A stretch of DNA of 64,000 bases from Lineus longissimus (lineage: Eukaryota; Nemertea; Pilidiophora; Heteronemertea; Lineidae), in the NCBI RefSeq assembly GCF_910592395.1, contig NC_088323.1, forward strand, positions 6,572,001 through 6,636,000. The letters are read 5' to 3'. Position 1 is the stretch's first letter; each line of letters starts with the position of its first letter. The notes beneath the pieces are model-generated. The model ran no database searches, was not told where the DNA came from, and saw only the letters and a list, made by a program, of their open reading frames with translations. Below are positions 19,867 to 32,686 of this stretch, in pieces. Position numbers and translations under genes: made by a program.

Positions 19867-20689
19867 GTGAAGCTACAAAGTTGATGAAAACGAAACCTGA
19901 CACTTGAAGTGACAACCATCTCACCCAAATGAAAGAAGCAAATCTTTTGGTTTCTATCTTTTCATTTTGAGATAGGACCTTGAATGTATTTCTTTCTGTT
20001 CTCTAGCCCTCTGCAGATTGAGATGATGGCTGTCGAGACGACCCAACCACTCAACCAAGATCTACAATTCGTGCTATGTAGATGTGACTCTCAAAGATTT
20101 TGGATGACGCAGGAATCCAACATATATAGGGTAAGTATAAATAGGTGACAGGACAGTATATGGGTGAACACGCCATGGGCTGGGTTCATGTGGATTTTAC
20201 CTTCAAACTGCACAAGCAACCTCCGTTTGGAATTGAATTGCAAATCAAGTGTCAAGTAGTATAGCGTTGTGGTCGTCTGTATTAAGGCCTTTAGAAAAAT
20301 AAGACAAGTTTTTTTAAAAAACATCCAACTGGCCCTTAATCCAGAAACTAGCGATGATTTTTGAAAAACCCACTTCAGCCGTCTTGTTTGACCTGATTAT
20401 TCAGGCAGAGATGCACTATGCTAACGATACCAACATATTACATGAAGACTTCAGTAACTTCAGGGAGATTTCGCACATCGATTGGGAAACCAGTTGGACC
20501 TGCATGCACCGTACTCGTGAAACCGAACGAACTCAGCCCTAAAGTGTCTTTACAGGGTGTGCCAATAAATATTCCATATGTTCTGTAGCTGGGCTAGGCA
20601 GGCTATCTGTAGACAGGCTATTAGATATTCCATCCATGGTTTTGTCACTGCATCGCTCCTTACTAAACACAAACTGTGTCAAAAATAGA

Positions 20690-20770
20690 AGTAAAAGAGC
20701 CGCAGTTGTGCAGTGGTTTGGGTCTCTGACAAGCGGTCATGAGCTCCCGGGCTCACTAGTTGAAAACACT
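20690..20770 (+). other. Possible degenerate tRNA-like/SINE fragment
   Basis: GTTGTGCAGTGGTTTGGGTC could be a decayed A box and GAGCTCCCGGGCTCACTAG a poor B box. The match is weak, and no cloverleaf could be drawn. Confidence 0.2.
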
Positions 20771-22859
20771 CAGGTTGTAGTGCATATTGAGCAGCTTAAA
20801 TCTAAGTTCCAGTTCCACTGAAAGCTCTCAGCATAGACTGGGGTAAGAGTTAAAAGTAGGGTGACAATCTCAACTGTTGTTGATATCAAGACTAGAATCC
20901 CGAAACTTGCAAATTATACTTTTGGGACAGACAAGATGTCGAGATGCGATGAGATAAGGGGCTGAGTGAGGGCTTCAACTTAAGGGCTGAAACTGAATGA
21001 AAGGCCCTATGGCACGGCACATGCATTAATTATGGTAGAACAATGGAGTAATCTTAAATTTTGTTTTCCAGACGCTCACAGATACGGGCAGATGACTGAG
21101 AGACGAGTGGATTCAGTGGATCGAATGGTTGCGCTAAGGGATATCCATGTACAGGAGTGACGAACCACAGTTCAGCAAACGATGCCTTGACACTGACCAA
21201 TTCAAGGAGAACCTTCGCTAAGATCAGGAAGGGAACGTGTTTGCTATGTGGATGGATTGAACACTTAAATGTCCGTCATTCTATAAACTATAATGACAAT
21301 CTTCCAATGGACTATGATGACAATCTAGCTCCAAAGGGTACTCTCTGGACTTAGGGAGAGCTAAGGACATAGAGCCCTGACATGATATCCTGCAGCCACC
21401 ATGAGGACAGCCTATCTCATACCTTCGGAAGGATGCCATCACACGGTAATATAAACAAATCAATTTCAGTTTTTCAAATGTCCTTGATTAGGTGACGTGA
21501 GCTCTCTGTTGAGGAACAATTTTCCAACGTTGTTTTTAGGATACCAATTACGGTGTGATTTTCATCAAACTCACAGTGATGATAGTTTGGACCAATCTTA
21601 ATTAGTAAAACAATACACTGTTGAAAAATGTGCAAAAAGAAGTAGACAATAAGGAATGTAAACACGTTCTAAACATCTTTAAAGCTTGCTCCTCCATATG
21701 ATTGCATCATTCAGAAATATGGTTTTTACAAGGAAAAATGCTTTGAAAACATGAGAACAGTCGTGCTTTCAATGACTACACAAAGGGGAGGGCAAAGGAA
21801 CAGCCTCATTGTGTTCACGGTACAATTTAAACAATACCAATTTTTTTCTCTAAGCGCATTGCCCCTTATGTATTACTGAGGACGAGGTTTGCCTTTTCTT
21901 AGTGTAACAACGCCATTGTGGCATGGGGGACAGAAATATGGAGTCGTGACTTCAGTTTTTCCTGAAGGCAACACTGGGCAAAGGGTCTCAATTCAATGAA
22001 TACTTATCATGTACTATATAGTTATGGAATCTAAAGGCATAGTCCTATTGAGACCAAAGACATATGATAGAATAATTTGCCCCTGTGACACTCTATCCTG
22101 GGACAGATATTCCTGCTACACCAGAATCCTTAATTAAGCGTCCTATCTAATCTTCCACATTTTCTTAAGGGCATTACGGTATGGTGTGGTCTATTTCTGG
22201 TCAGCATCAGTCGACCGGGAGCTGCACCTGGGACAAATATCTAAATCGACAGAGTCTTCTGCTGACAAAATATCCAGTTAGACCAGCAGCTACGAATGAT
22301 AACATTAATCACAACTTCATCACAAGTCTGCATCTCCCAATAATCGCAATCATCACTGAGTCCTTGCTTTGTCGACTAATGGAATCAGAATGGAGTGAAG
22401 CGCTATTATTCCATGAAATGAACCTTTAAAAATTGTAAATCTCGCATGAATGATACTGGTATACGCATTCAGCACGGTTTTGGTGAGACAACCTGAAACC
22501 ACCAGCTCAATATCAATGACAAAATCCCAAAAATGACTTGGAAAATGTTCCTTAACAAAACTTCTCAAATTCTACAGTCCGTTTACCTCCCTCTTAAACT
22601 GAGAACTTAATCTGATGATTTTCTAAGGATTGAATTAGTCATTGTAATGACATCAGGCATGTCAAGGAGGGATACAGATTTGTGTCTCTTGCTAATCCAA
22701 AGCAGCACTGAGAGTGAGAATCCTGAACGAAGGCTTTAGAGAAGTTGTCCACTAGATATCTATACCAGAGCACCATGGCCCCTTGAGATTGAATTATCAA
22801 CGTCGCATGTGCACCTACATTGCACATCCTTAAATTTTATGTTGTCTTTTTCTTTTCAG

Positions 22860-22940
22860 CATGATGAGCCATCCCACAGGAGGGAGAAGGATGTTGTTGA
22901 CCCAGCACATCCGACACCGCCGTCAAGTAACAGTACGACG
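22860..22940 (+). CDS. Candidate upstream exon of the GRB-like adaptor gene
   Basis: A strong polypyrimidine tract and CAG (CTTTTTCTTTTCAG) precede 27 open codons (HDEPSHRREKDVVDPAHPTP then PSSNSTT) that end at ACG|GTTAGA. Phase is 0 at both ends. The exon at 26839 is also open upstream of its Met (IKMSHAHEF), so a join would be in frame and would extend the N terminus with a Pro/Ser-rich, disordered segment. The next exon upstream was not found; the donor is only fair. Could equally be a chance match. Confidence 0.35.
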
Positions 22941-23381
22941 GTTAGATTGTATTTTGTCGCCTTAGGCCCTATTGTTTTATCAAAATATCTGATTGAAAGG
23001 TGATTTAATGAAAATACAAATTTTTCTGATGGTGAGAAGCGCAAATATTTATCTTGCTTATGACAAGCATAGATTCTTTTAATCTAATCTTGGGTTATGA
23101 CCATGAATTATGCCATGGTTCAAAATCTTACACTTTAATATCAAGGAATTATAATTATCATTATTGGGTTGTTATTGGCTAACAAGGGAGCCAATAAGGC
23201 ACAGAAGGGAGAACACTTTGGGGGGGGGGGGGGTTGTTTGTGGCTACCAGAGGATCCAACAGCTGCCTTGGGCATATCAGGACCCTGAAATTCTTTTCAG
23301 GCTAAAGTTATTTTTGCTTAAAAAATCACCGAATTCATCAGATATTCATTTGATTATATCCATCACTTTGGACATGGGGTC

Positions 23382-23424
23382 CATGTGTTCTTGTTTCGCT
23401 GACCCCACGAAACAAGAACACATG
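23382..23424. repeat. Perfect 17-bp inverted repeat with 9-base loop
   Basis: CATGTGTTCTTGTTTCG and CGAAACAAGAACACATG are exact reverse complements separated by CTGACCCCA. The absence of any mismatch suggests a recent origin or selection on a hairpin. Confidence 0.8.
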
Positions 23425-24519
23425 TGTCTGATGGAACCGTAGGCCTTTCATACTGTTTCTCGATCTCATCAGTACCACAGAATCAACTGACATGGCCCGG
23501 GCTCTGATGCCCTGGACCCTATATCACACTGGCTGGATCAGTTGCTCAGTACATGTACCTTCATGCTCGAGACAACTGACCAACAGTGATAAGTTGAATT
23601 TGAATTTCCTCCTTCTTGAAACACCAAACATCTTTCCAATTGAACTAAAACAGTTAACAAACTCTCACTGTTTTATTGAAAATTTAAAGACTGATCCTTC
23701 CCTCATGATCACACAGTGAGCAGTTGTCAAAGCGTGTCATTCGACAATGGTGGCATGCATGCATGTTTTGTTACGGCTTAGGGACCACAAATTGTTGATG
23801 ATGATGTTCTCCATGAGTACATCTCCTTGGATAATAGGTGAAAACAATGGTACCTGCCGTCAGGACAATTTTGGACATAATACTGAATTGATCGAGAAAA
23901 GTGTAATTTAAAAACGTCAACTTTGAGACGTTCCTGTATGAATGTATTTGTAAATCCTGTATGTAAACTAAATATTTGGTAAAATGTCTAAATAAATGAG
24001 ATCTATAGACTCCATGACTTGGCAAAAAGTATGGCAAACCCAACTTTTAATCTTTGCCATGTCAAGGTCACCTCTTTTGTCATGCAAATAACATGTCAGA
24101 ACTGCTCCTTTTATCATGCTAATTGGCAGCCAGCTCTGTCCAGTGGCCATGAGAAATGTGGTTCTTTTGTTATTCAAATTGAGTCCTGCAAATCAACGGC
24201 AGTGACCAAACCTATTGTCAGCTAACATACAATAGCTTCATGTATAATAAACATGATGAATGCATGAAGAGGTTTAGTGCTAACTAAAACCATTGTGGAG
24301 TGGCGAGTCTATTGTGTTTGATCTCAATTTAGCATTGTGTTGCAAGGACACTTATCAGCGTTTCTTTGTGAAATCTTGTGAAGAAGTTGACCATGTCTTA
24401 AAGGGATAGTGCTACTGTCCTATCTCCTGGTCCTCTTCTTGTATTGGGCTTTCGGAGTGGTGCAGCAAAAAATAATGTACGATGTATGTACTCATTTTAA
24501 ACATAAGCACCTGTCACCT

Positions 24520-24610
24520 GTGTGATGGAGATGGCGACTCCCTCCGATTGCGTAGGTTTTCTCCTGGTATGCGGGTTTCCTCCTACACGACTTTCCAATT
24601 CGTCATGTGT
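24520..24610 (+). mobile_element. Tail fragment of a SINE family
   Basis: TAGGTTTTCTCCTGGTATGC followed by GGGTTTCCTCCTAC resembles the tail of the tRNA-derived SINE at 35690-35848 (TAGGTTTCCACGGTGTGTCT + GGTTTCCTCCTAC). The tRNA-like head is not recognisable here, so this is a 5'-truncated or decayed copy. Confidence 0.45.
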
Positions 24611-25727
24611 CTTCCTTGGAATGTACAACAATAAAGTTTTTTTGAAAGAGAAACAGTTTTTTTTCTTATTGACCGCCTCTAATAGCAACTTTTCACCGAA
24701 GCCGTCATGCTGACCAGATTTTGACCTTGACAAATACCTCAAATAAAAAACGCTTCCTATGTCTTGCATCCCAATGGAAGTTGGAAATGACACACTTTTA
24801 GTGTTGTCAGTTTCAGTCGCCCCTGAGGTCATCTTACCTAGTGGATTATGCATAAAGTTGCAATGACCATTCACAGGACTACATGCACCCCAAGGAGAAG
24901 AGTACATTGAAACAGAAGCCCAAGGCTCCCGAACCCCCCCCCCTTCACAAATCCTACAGGGGGCTGTGGGGTTGATGCTTGCTTCTCCGGCCCTGCACAG
25001 TGTACAGGGCAGATCATGCATGTAACAAGTTCTTCATTCTTACCTTATCTGACGGTCTTCCCTGAAGTTACCCTCACCACAGCGAATTCGAATTCGAATG
25101 GAGCTCAGTCAATTCTTCGAGAAATGGAGGAGAAACTGTCTTTGTATAGGCTTTAGGCAGGAACCATATATATTACATGTATATAGGACTGACAAGTACA
25201 TGTACTTGGTGATTGCAGATTTAGACCACCACGTGACCCATATTGTATCAAGATACAATGCAGTCTGGCAAAGTAGCCAGTGAAAGGCACAGGGAACAGG
25301 ATTGATTACTGAATACCACATGCCCACAGCTAACACCTTGACCACAAAGACTTAGAATACGCTTTAAACCGTCTTGCAGAAAGTATGATCTTCTGGAGCA
25401 GACAGATTCCACCATATCAAAATTGCCGCACCCAGAGGAATGGGCAACAACCTCTACGAGGGTTGCCCACCTCTCCGAGTCGAGGTAACAAGGAAGTTAT
25501 GGCAAACATCGGCGCAGCCAACTGCATAACTGTCCTTGGATATACGGTTGGGGAGAGGGGGGTGGATTTAAACGAAACCAGTTTCAACCCTCAAGGTAGC
25601 CTCGATCCTTGATCTGCGGGTGGTTTGCCTCAACTGGGGGAGGTGGGCAATCTGGAGAAATTGTGGCCATTCCCCAGTGTGAGCCGAACACAATTCCATC
25701 TTAAAGTCTCCAGAGGCAGACAGATTA

Positions 25728-25960
25728 GTGCTAGCTCTGAGCGACTGTGAATTGGGGGAACAACCTATCTTGAAGACAAGCATCAGTGCTAGCTCCGGGC
25801 GACGGTGCATTGGGGGAACATACTATCTTGAAGACAAGCAACAGTGCCAGCACTGGGTGATGGTGTGTTGGAGGAACAACCCATTTTGGAGACTTATCAG
25901 TGCTAGCTCTGGTGTATTGGGGAACAACCCATATTGAAGACAGCTAGACCAGTGCTGCGC
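25728..25960. repeat. Minisatellite, ~57-bp unit, four copies
   Basis: Each unit has AGTGCTAGCTCTG...GTG.ATTGGGGGAACAAC..AT.TTGAAGACA. Later copies are shortened by deletions. Confidence 0.8.
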
Positions 25961-25978
25961 TGGGGGGCAGTATCTAAA

Positions 25979-26020
25979 ACCACATACCACATACCCACAT
26001 ACCCACATACCCACATGCCA
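25979..26020. repeat. CCACATAC octamer microsatellite
   Basis: Five consecutive near-perfect CCACATAC units. Confidence 0.85.
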
Positions 26021-26844
26021 ATTTTTTCCAGGTGAGGCAATCCAAGAGTACAAGTGCCAAGTGAAAGCCCACAAAATCTAGTCAATATGATGAGCACTTT
26101 GACCTGAAAGTCTATCGATAGGCCCAAATATTAAATCTTATCAAAGCTAACTGTTCAATTAATATCTCCACATTTTGATATTGACACAAATGTTGAGCAC
26201 ATATCAATTGATTAACAGAGATCTGGATGTAAATGTACTTACATTCCTTTGGGCACTCATTCAGGAACAACCCATGCAAATGAATCTTAAGACCCTTTAC
26301 AGGACTATCTGAAAGTAAGTCTCTCTTTTTGAAGACATATCTCAATCTGGATTTTCTTTCACCTTGGGCCCTATCGTTAATATTATAGGATTTCACTCTT
26401 TGGGTCCATCTATGTGCCTCTTGAGTATAAAGTGTTTGGTCAATCTATCCCACATGAAGTGTCTCTGAATATGGTAGAAAGTGTTTGTGGTTCAGTCCGG
26501 GGTTTAGTCTGTAGCACAGAAAGTGTCTTTGGATATGTCTCCATGGTAGAAAATGGTTGAAATGGTGTCCTTATTGTAGAAGGTGTCTGTGGGTCCATAT
26601 GCAAGGCAAAACATCTATCTGGATGTGCCTCTACGGTAGAAATTGTCTGTGGGTCAGACTGTACCCCCCTGGATGTGGCTTGCTGGTCCTGTAGGACCAT
26701 GACATCCCAGGATGTCCTGAGCAGGGGTCCCTTGAGGTCTTTACCTTCTGCCGTAGCAAGCACACAGGACCACTCCTGTCATCAGAATGTCAGGGTTTGT
26801 CTTTGACCTTTCTGATTAAAAAGTGTTTTATATCCCAGATCAAG

Positions 26845-29800
26845 ATGAGCCACGCCCATGAATTCCGTCAACTGGAAGGCGCCCTCGCCAACTTGGACGA
26901 TCTGATCGGGAGCATGACAAAGGATGCGCCCACTGCTGCGCCCGCCCCAACGGACGAGGTAGACCTCGATGCCCTCATAGCTGACCTGAACCGGTCCTTC
27001 CCCATGGCAGGTCAAACAGCTGAACAACCCACTGCTGCCTCAAACAATAGCCCGACTGATGATGGGAACGATTATGAGCATCTGGGGAAGATTGAACCAT
27101 ACCCTGATTACGACCAACTCGAGGGTGATGCCGAGGCTTTCAAGGAGGAACTTGGGGATGACATAGGAGTATTGAAGCCAAACAAAGGTTGGTATCTGTC
27201 TTTTTTTAACATATGCATGTATGTATACTTGTCATTTTGGGTGTGTCTCATGACAGATTTCGGAAGCAAAAGCTGATGTACTGGACAACTGTTCCGCAGC
27301 ACCATCTGTATTGGTTGGTTTCACCAACAGTGTCACAACCAATATTGTGTCATCAGAATGTTTACAGCGAAATTACTTGGGAACTGTTTGGACTTGCTTG
27401 TGCCAAGATTATAACTTATAAACTGGACAACCTGTTTTTGTTGGTCTGACCACCAAATGTCACAACCAATATTGTCTCAACAGAAGGTTTTCAGCGAAAT
27501 CACTCAGGAGCTGTTGGACAAGTAAATACTTATATAGATTTTTCCAACTTTTTCTCAGCACCACTGGGCCGAGGGCCACCACCAATGCCATTCAAGAGAA
27601 GCGCCTCACTCCCTACACCGCATCTATTCAAAGACGGGCGATCATTTGAAGAGACCAGGGAACGTACACTGACACCACCCCCACCACCAAACATCCCAGT
27701 GCCTCTACCGCCAAGAGAACCACCGCCACCGTTTCAAGACCTGGCACAACCGCCAGGGCATCTAGGTCAAGAGCCACTGACACCACCTCCGATGCCTCCA
27801 GAGTTGATACGGTCAAGGACAACATCACATGAGCGAAAGATGTCCTTACCAGAGGTAGGCCTATGTCATCGAAGACGTCGTCAACGTCAAGTCACCATAT
27901 AGTCTACAAGGATGATTCCATTGGGGCAGTTTTGTTAAAAACTACAGTGGTTTGCTGCTCCAGTTTGCCATTTTTGCATTTAAACTTTGGCAGGACGGTT
28001 TGCAGCTTAAGTGGGACCAGCCCTTGCAGCCTCTTTTCCAGAAGACAGTAAATCAAGTAACACTCAAACTGGTCAGGTGTAGTTTGCTATAAAATACATT
28101 ACCTCTGCTTGGAGAGCGTTCTTCACATTCATTATGCTTATGAGTGATAGACTCTGAGGCAGTCCATTGCGAGGACGAGGTCTGTCCTCTGCGTTCGGAG
28201 TGTAATGTGTCAAAGACTCCCAAGGCAGTGCATTTTGTCTCCATAATCTTGAGGCCAGCCATTGCGTCCGGAGCGTAATGCGTCACAGAACCTAAAAATC
28301 TTTTTATCCGACTTTTGTTCGACAGGATGAAAGAGAATGGCGGAAACAACTACTAAAACAGACGTCAGAGAACATCAGCAGCGAAAGCAAGAGAAAGGTA
28401 AGGTTGAGAGAGACATCGTCAAAGAGCATGGTCAAAGACAGAGCGACAAGGCAAATACATCCAATTGGTGTGTGGCCAACCGTTAACTGAAAACAAAAAG
28501 GACAGCATTCTGAACAACAATTGATTTCTATTTCTCTGCTTTTTTCCTCTAGGTTCTCGTGAATTTCCACAATATCGACCAAAGCTACAAGACGCTGGCC
28601 TTAGAGGAGACGTACAAAGCTAGAGACATCTGCAACCGGCTCGTTATAAAGAACATGGGACTTGATGACAAGAACTGGATGCTGATCGAGTTCTTATCAC
28701 AATTTAAGATACGTATGTAGAGTTTGAGTTCAATCTATTTTTAAAATCCTTGAACGGCACTTTTAAGAAGGGTTCTCCGATACTCTAAAGTTCCTTTGTG
28801 TCTCCTTCTAATAGTTTTTTTACAGACAGTTATGTACATTTTGTACATGTATATGTTCTTGGGACTATGTATCGTTTCGATGCTTGACAACTTACAGCGT
28901 AGACTGTCCGAAACGTCCTGAACGACAACTATTAGAATAAGAACTTTTGTAAGAAATGAAACTGATTTTCAGCTAATATTTTCAGAACGAGTTATTGAGG
29001 ACCATGAATTAGTACTGAGCATCTACGATTCCTGGGGAGGCAACATGGACAACATCATCTACTTCAAAAACGATTTCAAGAAATATGAGATCTTTCAAAA
29101 CCCTGCAGTGAGTAGAAAAAAACCCTACAGTGGTACCTTTATACTTATTCCTTTATGATATATGGATATCTCCCCTGTTTTCTGCAATTCTTCCCAACCC
29201 ACATGATCCAGCAGTCAGACGAGAAAAAGGCCCTGTCAGATAAAGCAGAGAAAACCTACAGTGATACCTTTATGTTTGTTCCTTTATGATATTAGTATCT
29301 CTTCCTTTTTTTTTAAGCAATTCTTCCCAACCCACATGATCGAGCAATCAGAAGAGGATGGAGCATTGTCAGAAAAGGCAGAGAAAGCGAAGAAAATACT
29401 CTTGCAGGTATTGAAACATAACAACGTCCCATGAAAGTTGATATTTTCTCATCATGAAGCTTTGTTTTGTAGGGGCCCAAGGTGGCTCTGCACTCTTGGA
29501 GCAAGGAGTCAATCACAATAAGCATTGGACTGATGTTTCTCACCATGAATGGGTCTTGGCATCGGCCAAAGGAATGAGAAACCACGGTGTGAGTCTATTT
29601 CAAAGAGAGGCATCAGTATAAGTGACTTTGCCGTGGCCACAAGGATTGTGTCAAAGTCATACCCAAGCCAGATGCTCGGAATCTGACAGAGTCAAGGGTT
29701 GACCCATACACCAATATTTTGGCTAGAACTTGAAATACTAAAGCAATTGGAACTTTCCGAAACAAGGTGAATGTCAATTTCAAGGGTAGGAGTCTGTTCT

Positions 29801-32686
29801 TTGTTTTCCAGAGAATAGCCTCTCATGTCTTAAATAAGCATTCCCTCCAGTTAAATTGGAGGACTTCTAATTGCTTTAGGATTTCAAGTCATAGCCGAAA
29901 TGGTGGTCAACCATTAACTGAACACATCAGTTTTACCGACTGCACTGCTTGTCCTCCTGAACTGAGCTACTCCATTCTGGACTCGACTAAAAAAGACATT
30001 CAGAAATCTATAAGTGACCTAAGACGATTTCAACTTGTTTTTTTTCCAGAACTTGTTCAGTACAACGGACAGGGTACCGGATATTGAAAGCTACCTCCAC
30101 TTAAAGGAGCAGGGGAGAAGGTCATGGAAAAGAGCGTTCTGTATGCTGAGAGGGACCAGGATTGTTTACTCATCCAAAGGGACATCAAAGGTGAAGGTCA
30201 CACATATGAAGTAGGTCGGGAGGCTAAGAAATGTCCATTGTTTTAAGGGAATAAGATTGACCATGAAATGGCCTAGAACATTGTTCTCAAGAACACTACC
30301 GGATTCCTGACACCAACTTGCAAAACCCAAAAGTACTTTGAGAATCTCTGGGGGCTCTGTAGCAGACCTCTTAAGGACAGCCCAATTTGTTAATGAAAAT
30401 AGACTGAATTCAAAAGAAGAAGTAGACAGAAGAACCCCCCCCCCCCCCTCCTTGAAAACCCCTGAAAACAGACAACAGACATACCGAATGGTAGAGTACT
30501 GACTTGTAAGCACATTTAACACTACCTTTCTACTTTTACATGTCACAAGGAAAATTTATTTTTCAGGACCCAAAGCATTTGGTCACATTCACAATCTTTG
30601 ACGACCTTGATCTCTATTTAGCAAGAACACCTAAAGAAACGTTTGGTGCTCCGACAGACTTCTGTTTCTGTTTCAAGGTAAGAGAACAGTATTTTTGGAA
30701 CCAAGGAGTGTCTTTCAAACTGCCTTACAACAATATTGTCACTGTAAATTATCCATTAGACTACACAGGCAAAAGGCTCCACCCATGGGTCATTGATGGG
30801 GCCATGGGTGGATCTATGATTATCACAAACCACATTTTAAACACAGATCCCATCGTAGAATCTATGATGGCGATGGTGGACCCACGTATGGTCCATAGAT
30901 GACCTTTTGGTGGCAATTCCATCCCATTTTGGAATCAAATCTCAATAACTGCACATTCCGAGTTTGTACCATTGTTATTTCGCAGCCAAGAAAACCAGTG
31001 AGGGATGCGCGAGAGCTGATATGCCTGTGTACGGACGACCCTAGGAGCCTGAAATGCTGGATGGCAGGAGTGCGATTGGGAAAGGTAAGAGTCTGTTAAT
31101 GACACGGCGCAAGTCCCAATCAAATTTTTGTCATTATCAACAATTTATTCCTTTAAGCAAAGGTACGCTTCATTTTCAAAGAAATTACAAGAAAATGCTG
31201 CTAAACATATTGATCATTTTCGGATTCCAGTATAGCGGCACTTTGAGGGAGAATTATCGGATTGCTGTCCGACGAATGGAGAAGCTGAAGAAGCTAAAGC
31301 AAGATAATGATAAGGTGAGTCATTGACCTCGAGCCAGTCGCTTAATTTGCCATGACCTTCGTCATTCCCGAGCTTTCCAGTGGATGTTAACCTATAACCT
31401 TCCAACTCTAATGGGAAAGACCTTGATTCGCAACCCACCACCTCTCAATCAGGAGTCAAGCACTCCAACCATCTAGATTAGCTGGAAATGAACACTGTTA
31501 CCAAGAATATCATTTCACTTTTCTTTCCGCAGGATTCGGACAGTCTTATATCAGGGCCGTACTCAGATCAACTGTGGTACCACGGGCTGATCACACGTGA
31601 AGAAACCAGTCGACGCATGGCTAAACACGGCTTCAATGACGGGTAAGAGGGGCAGTGATCAGTGATTGTTACATGAGAAGTCGGGCATAAATACAAGTTG
31701 AAGTTTGAGTTGTCTGATTTGTTAACTCAAAACAGATAAAAAAACTTCCCAAAAATCCTTGTTATTGTACTGTAAAATGCCAAATCTTCGAAACTTTTCA
31801 TTTTTTGTGATAAGCAAAATTTCTGAAAAAAAATACTTTCCACAAATTTTGATTTGGTTGACCACAATCTTTCTTTCATGATTTTAAGACAAAGTAATGT
31901 TTTTGCAACTTTTTTTCACGAATCAAGATTATTTGCTTGGCAACAAATGGACTCATTCTGTATCAGCTAAGATTGGAATAACTATGATACACAAACTGAC
32001 TTTCTCAAAACAGTTTTTCAAGATCCCACGTTTTGATTTCAGGGCATTCATGGTACGCGACAGCCAATCGAGTCCCGGCTCATTTGTGATCTCGTTCATC
32101 CTCGACCGCAAGATCAAACATTTCCAAGTATTACCGGTAAGTCTCACACAGCTTTGTATATATCATTGATGGTTCAAGGAAAGGGGAAGGTTTACAGAGA
32201 GTCTATGTTGTTTACATAGAATTTGTGTTGTTTACATAGAATTTGTGTTGTTTACATAGAGATTTGGTTGTTTATATCAAGAGCAAACAACTCACTTCCA
32301 TAGAGCAGGCTACATATGATTCACAATGTCACTTTTAACCATAAAGTCATGCCATGTCACGTTTTCAAGCCTCAGTCAACTAACAAAAACATCTGTGACA
32401 AGTGACTCGTTTCAGGTGAATCGTGACAAGTGACAGCTTGTATTCTATGTAAACCCAACTTTGAAGTTGTTTTTATACATGAATTTAATGTTTCATCTGA
32501 TTGTCATGAAAAGGCATCCCTAACTTTATGATTATTCGCTTCCAGATGAAAGTTGAAGGAGAGACATTCTACTCGGTGGACGAGGGAAGAACTAAATTCT
32601 ACGACGTAACAGATCTCGTGAATTACTACACGAAGGAGAGAGGCATCATGCCAGTCTTGCTCAAGGAAATCGTGCGGAGAGATTAA
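26845..32686 (+). CDS. GRB7/10/14-family adaptor (RA-PH-BPS-SH2), 13 exons
   Basis: Predicted join: 26845..27187, 27559..27854, 28326..28397, 28553..28712, 28986..29107, 29318..29407, 30050..30190, 30567..30677, 30986..31084, 31231..31314, 31533..31642, 32043..32136, 32546..32686; 1863 nt, 620 aa; all borders GT..AG and phases agree. Order: acidic N-terminal region, Pro-rich segment (~120-213, several PPPPP runs), Ras-associating domain (~238-325), PH domain (~370-478, HLKEQGRRSWKRAFCMLRG), short BPS-like linker (NYRIAVRRMEKLKK), SH2 domain (521-620) with phosphotyrosine Arg548 in FMVRDSQSSPGSFVIS. The SH2 domain and KIKHFQVLP separate it from MRL (RIAM/lamellipodin) proteins, which share RA-PH. 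The family binds activated receptor kinases such as the insulin receptor. Vertebrates have three paralogues, so no single symbol is given. A splice acceptor (TATCCCAG) precedes the start codon, so at least one upstream exon exists. Confidence 0.92.
29187..29262 (+). pseudogene. Duplicated, splice-dead copy of GRB-like exon 6
   Basis: CAATTCTTCCCAACCCACAT and the following ~60 bases repeat the real exon 6 (29318-29407) including its flanking introns (CTACAGTG.TACCTTTAT...CCTTTATGATAT). In this first copy the acceptor is TGCA, not AAG, so the AG is lost, and the exon end and donor are missing because the copy breaks off into intron sequence. It would encode QFFPTHMIQQSDEKKALSDK. Confidence 0.8.
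32196..32275. repeat. Minisatellite TTGTTTACATAGAATTTGTG
   Basis: Four copies of a 21-base unit in the last intron of the GRB-like gene. Confidence 0.8.

Larger units (their letters stand above)
14146..22859. other. 8.7-kb region without a confident gene
   Basis: Mostly AT-rich unique sequence with repeats listed separately. A minus-strand frame at 18471-18265 encodes a hydrophobic 68-residue peptide of unknown nature. C-box, tRNA or rRNA genes were not recognised. A G-run (17577-17589), a TG repeat (17521-17540) and a TAGTTATC minisatellite (about 17650-17735) are present. Confidence 0.4.
22941..26838. other. Possible long first intron of the GRB-like gene; repeats only
   Basis: No other exon could be defended. 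Contents: a 14-base G-run at 23220-23233, a perfect hairpin at 23382-23424, a SINE-like tail near 24520-24610, a C-run at 24936-24944 and tandem repeats at 25728-26018. The large minus-strand open frame at 24497-25021 covers repeat-like sequence and has no recognisable domain. Confidence 0.4.

Noticed and set aside
24497-25021. 174-residue minus-strand open frame
   Set aside because: It overlaps a SINE-like tail and a C-run, has no recognisable domain, and its composition looks non-coding.
30540-30902. Plus-strand open frame extending past the exon at 30567-30677
   Set aside because: Only the exon part has homology; the continuation after AAG|GTAAGA is intron read-through.
26845-32686. Identification as an MRL-family protein (RIAM/lamellipodin/MIG-10)
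   Set aside because: RA and PH fit, but the C-terminal SH2 domain with FMVRDSQS is specific to the GRB7/10/14 family.
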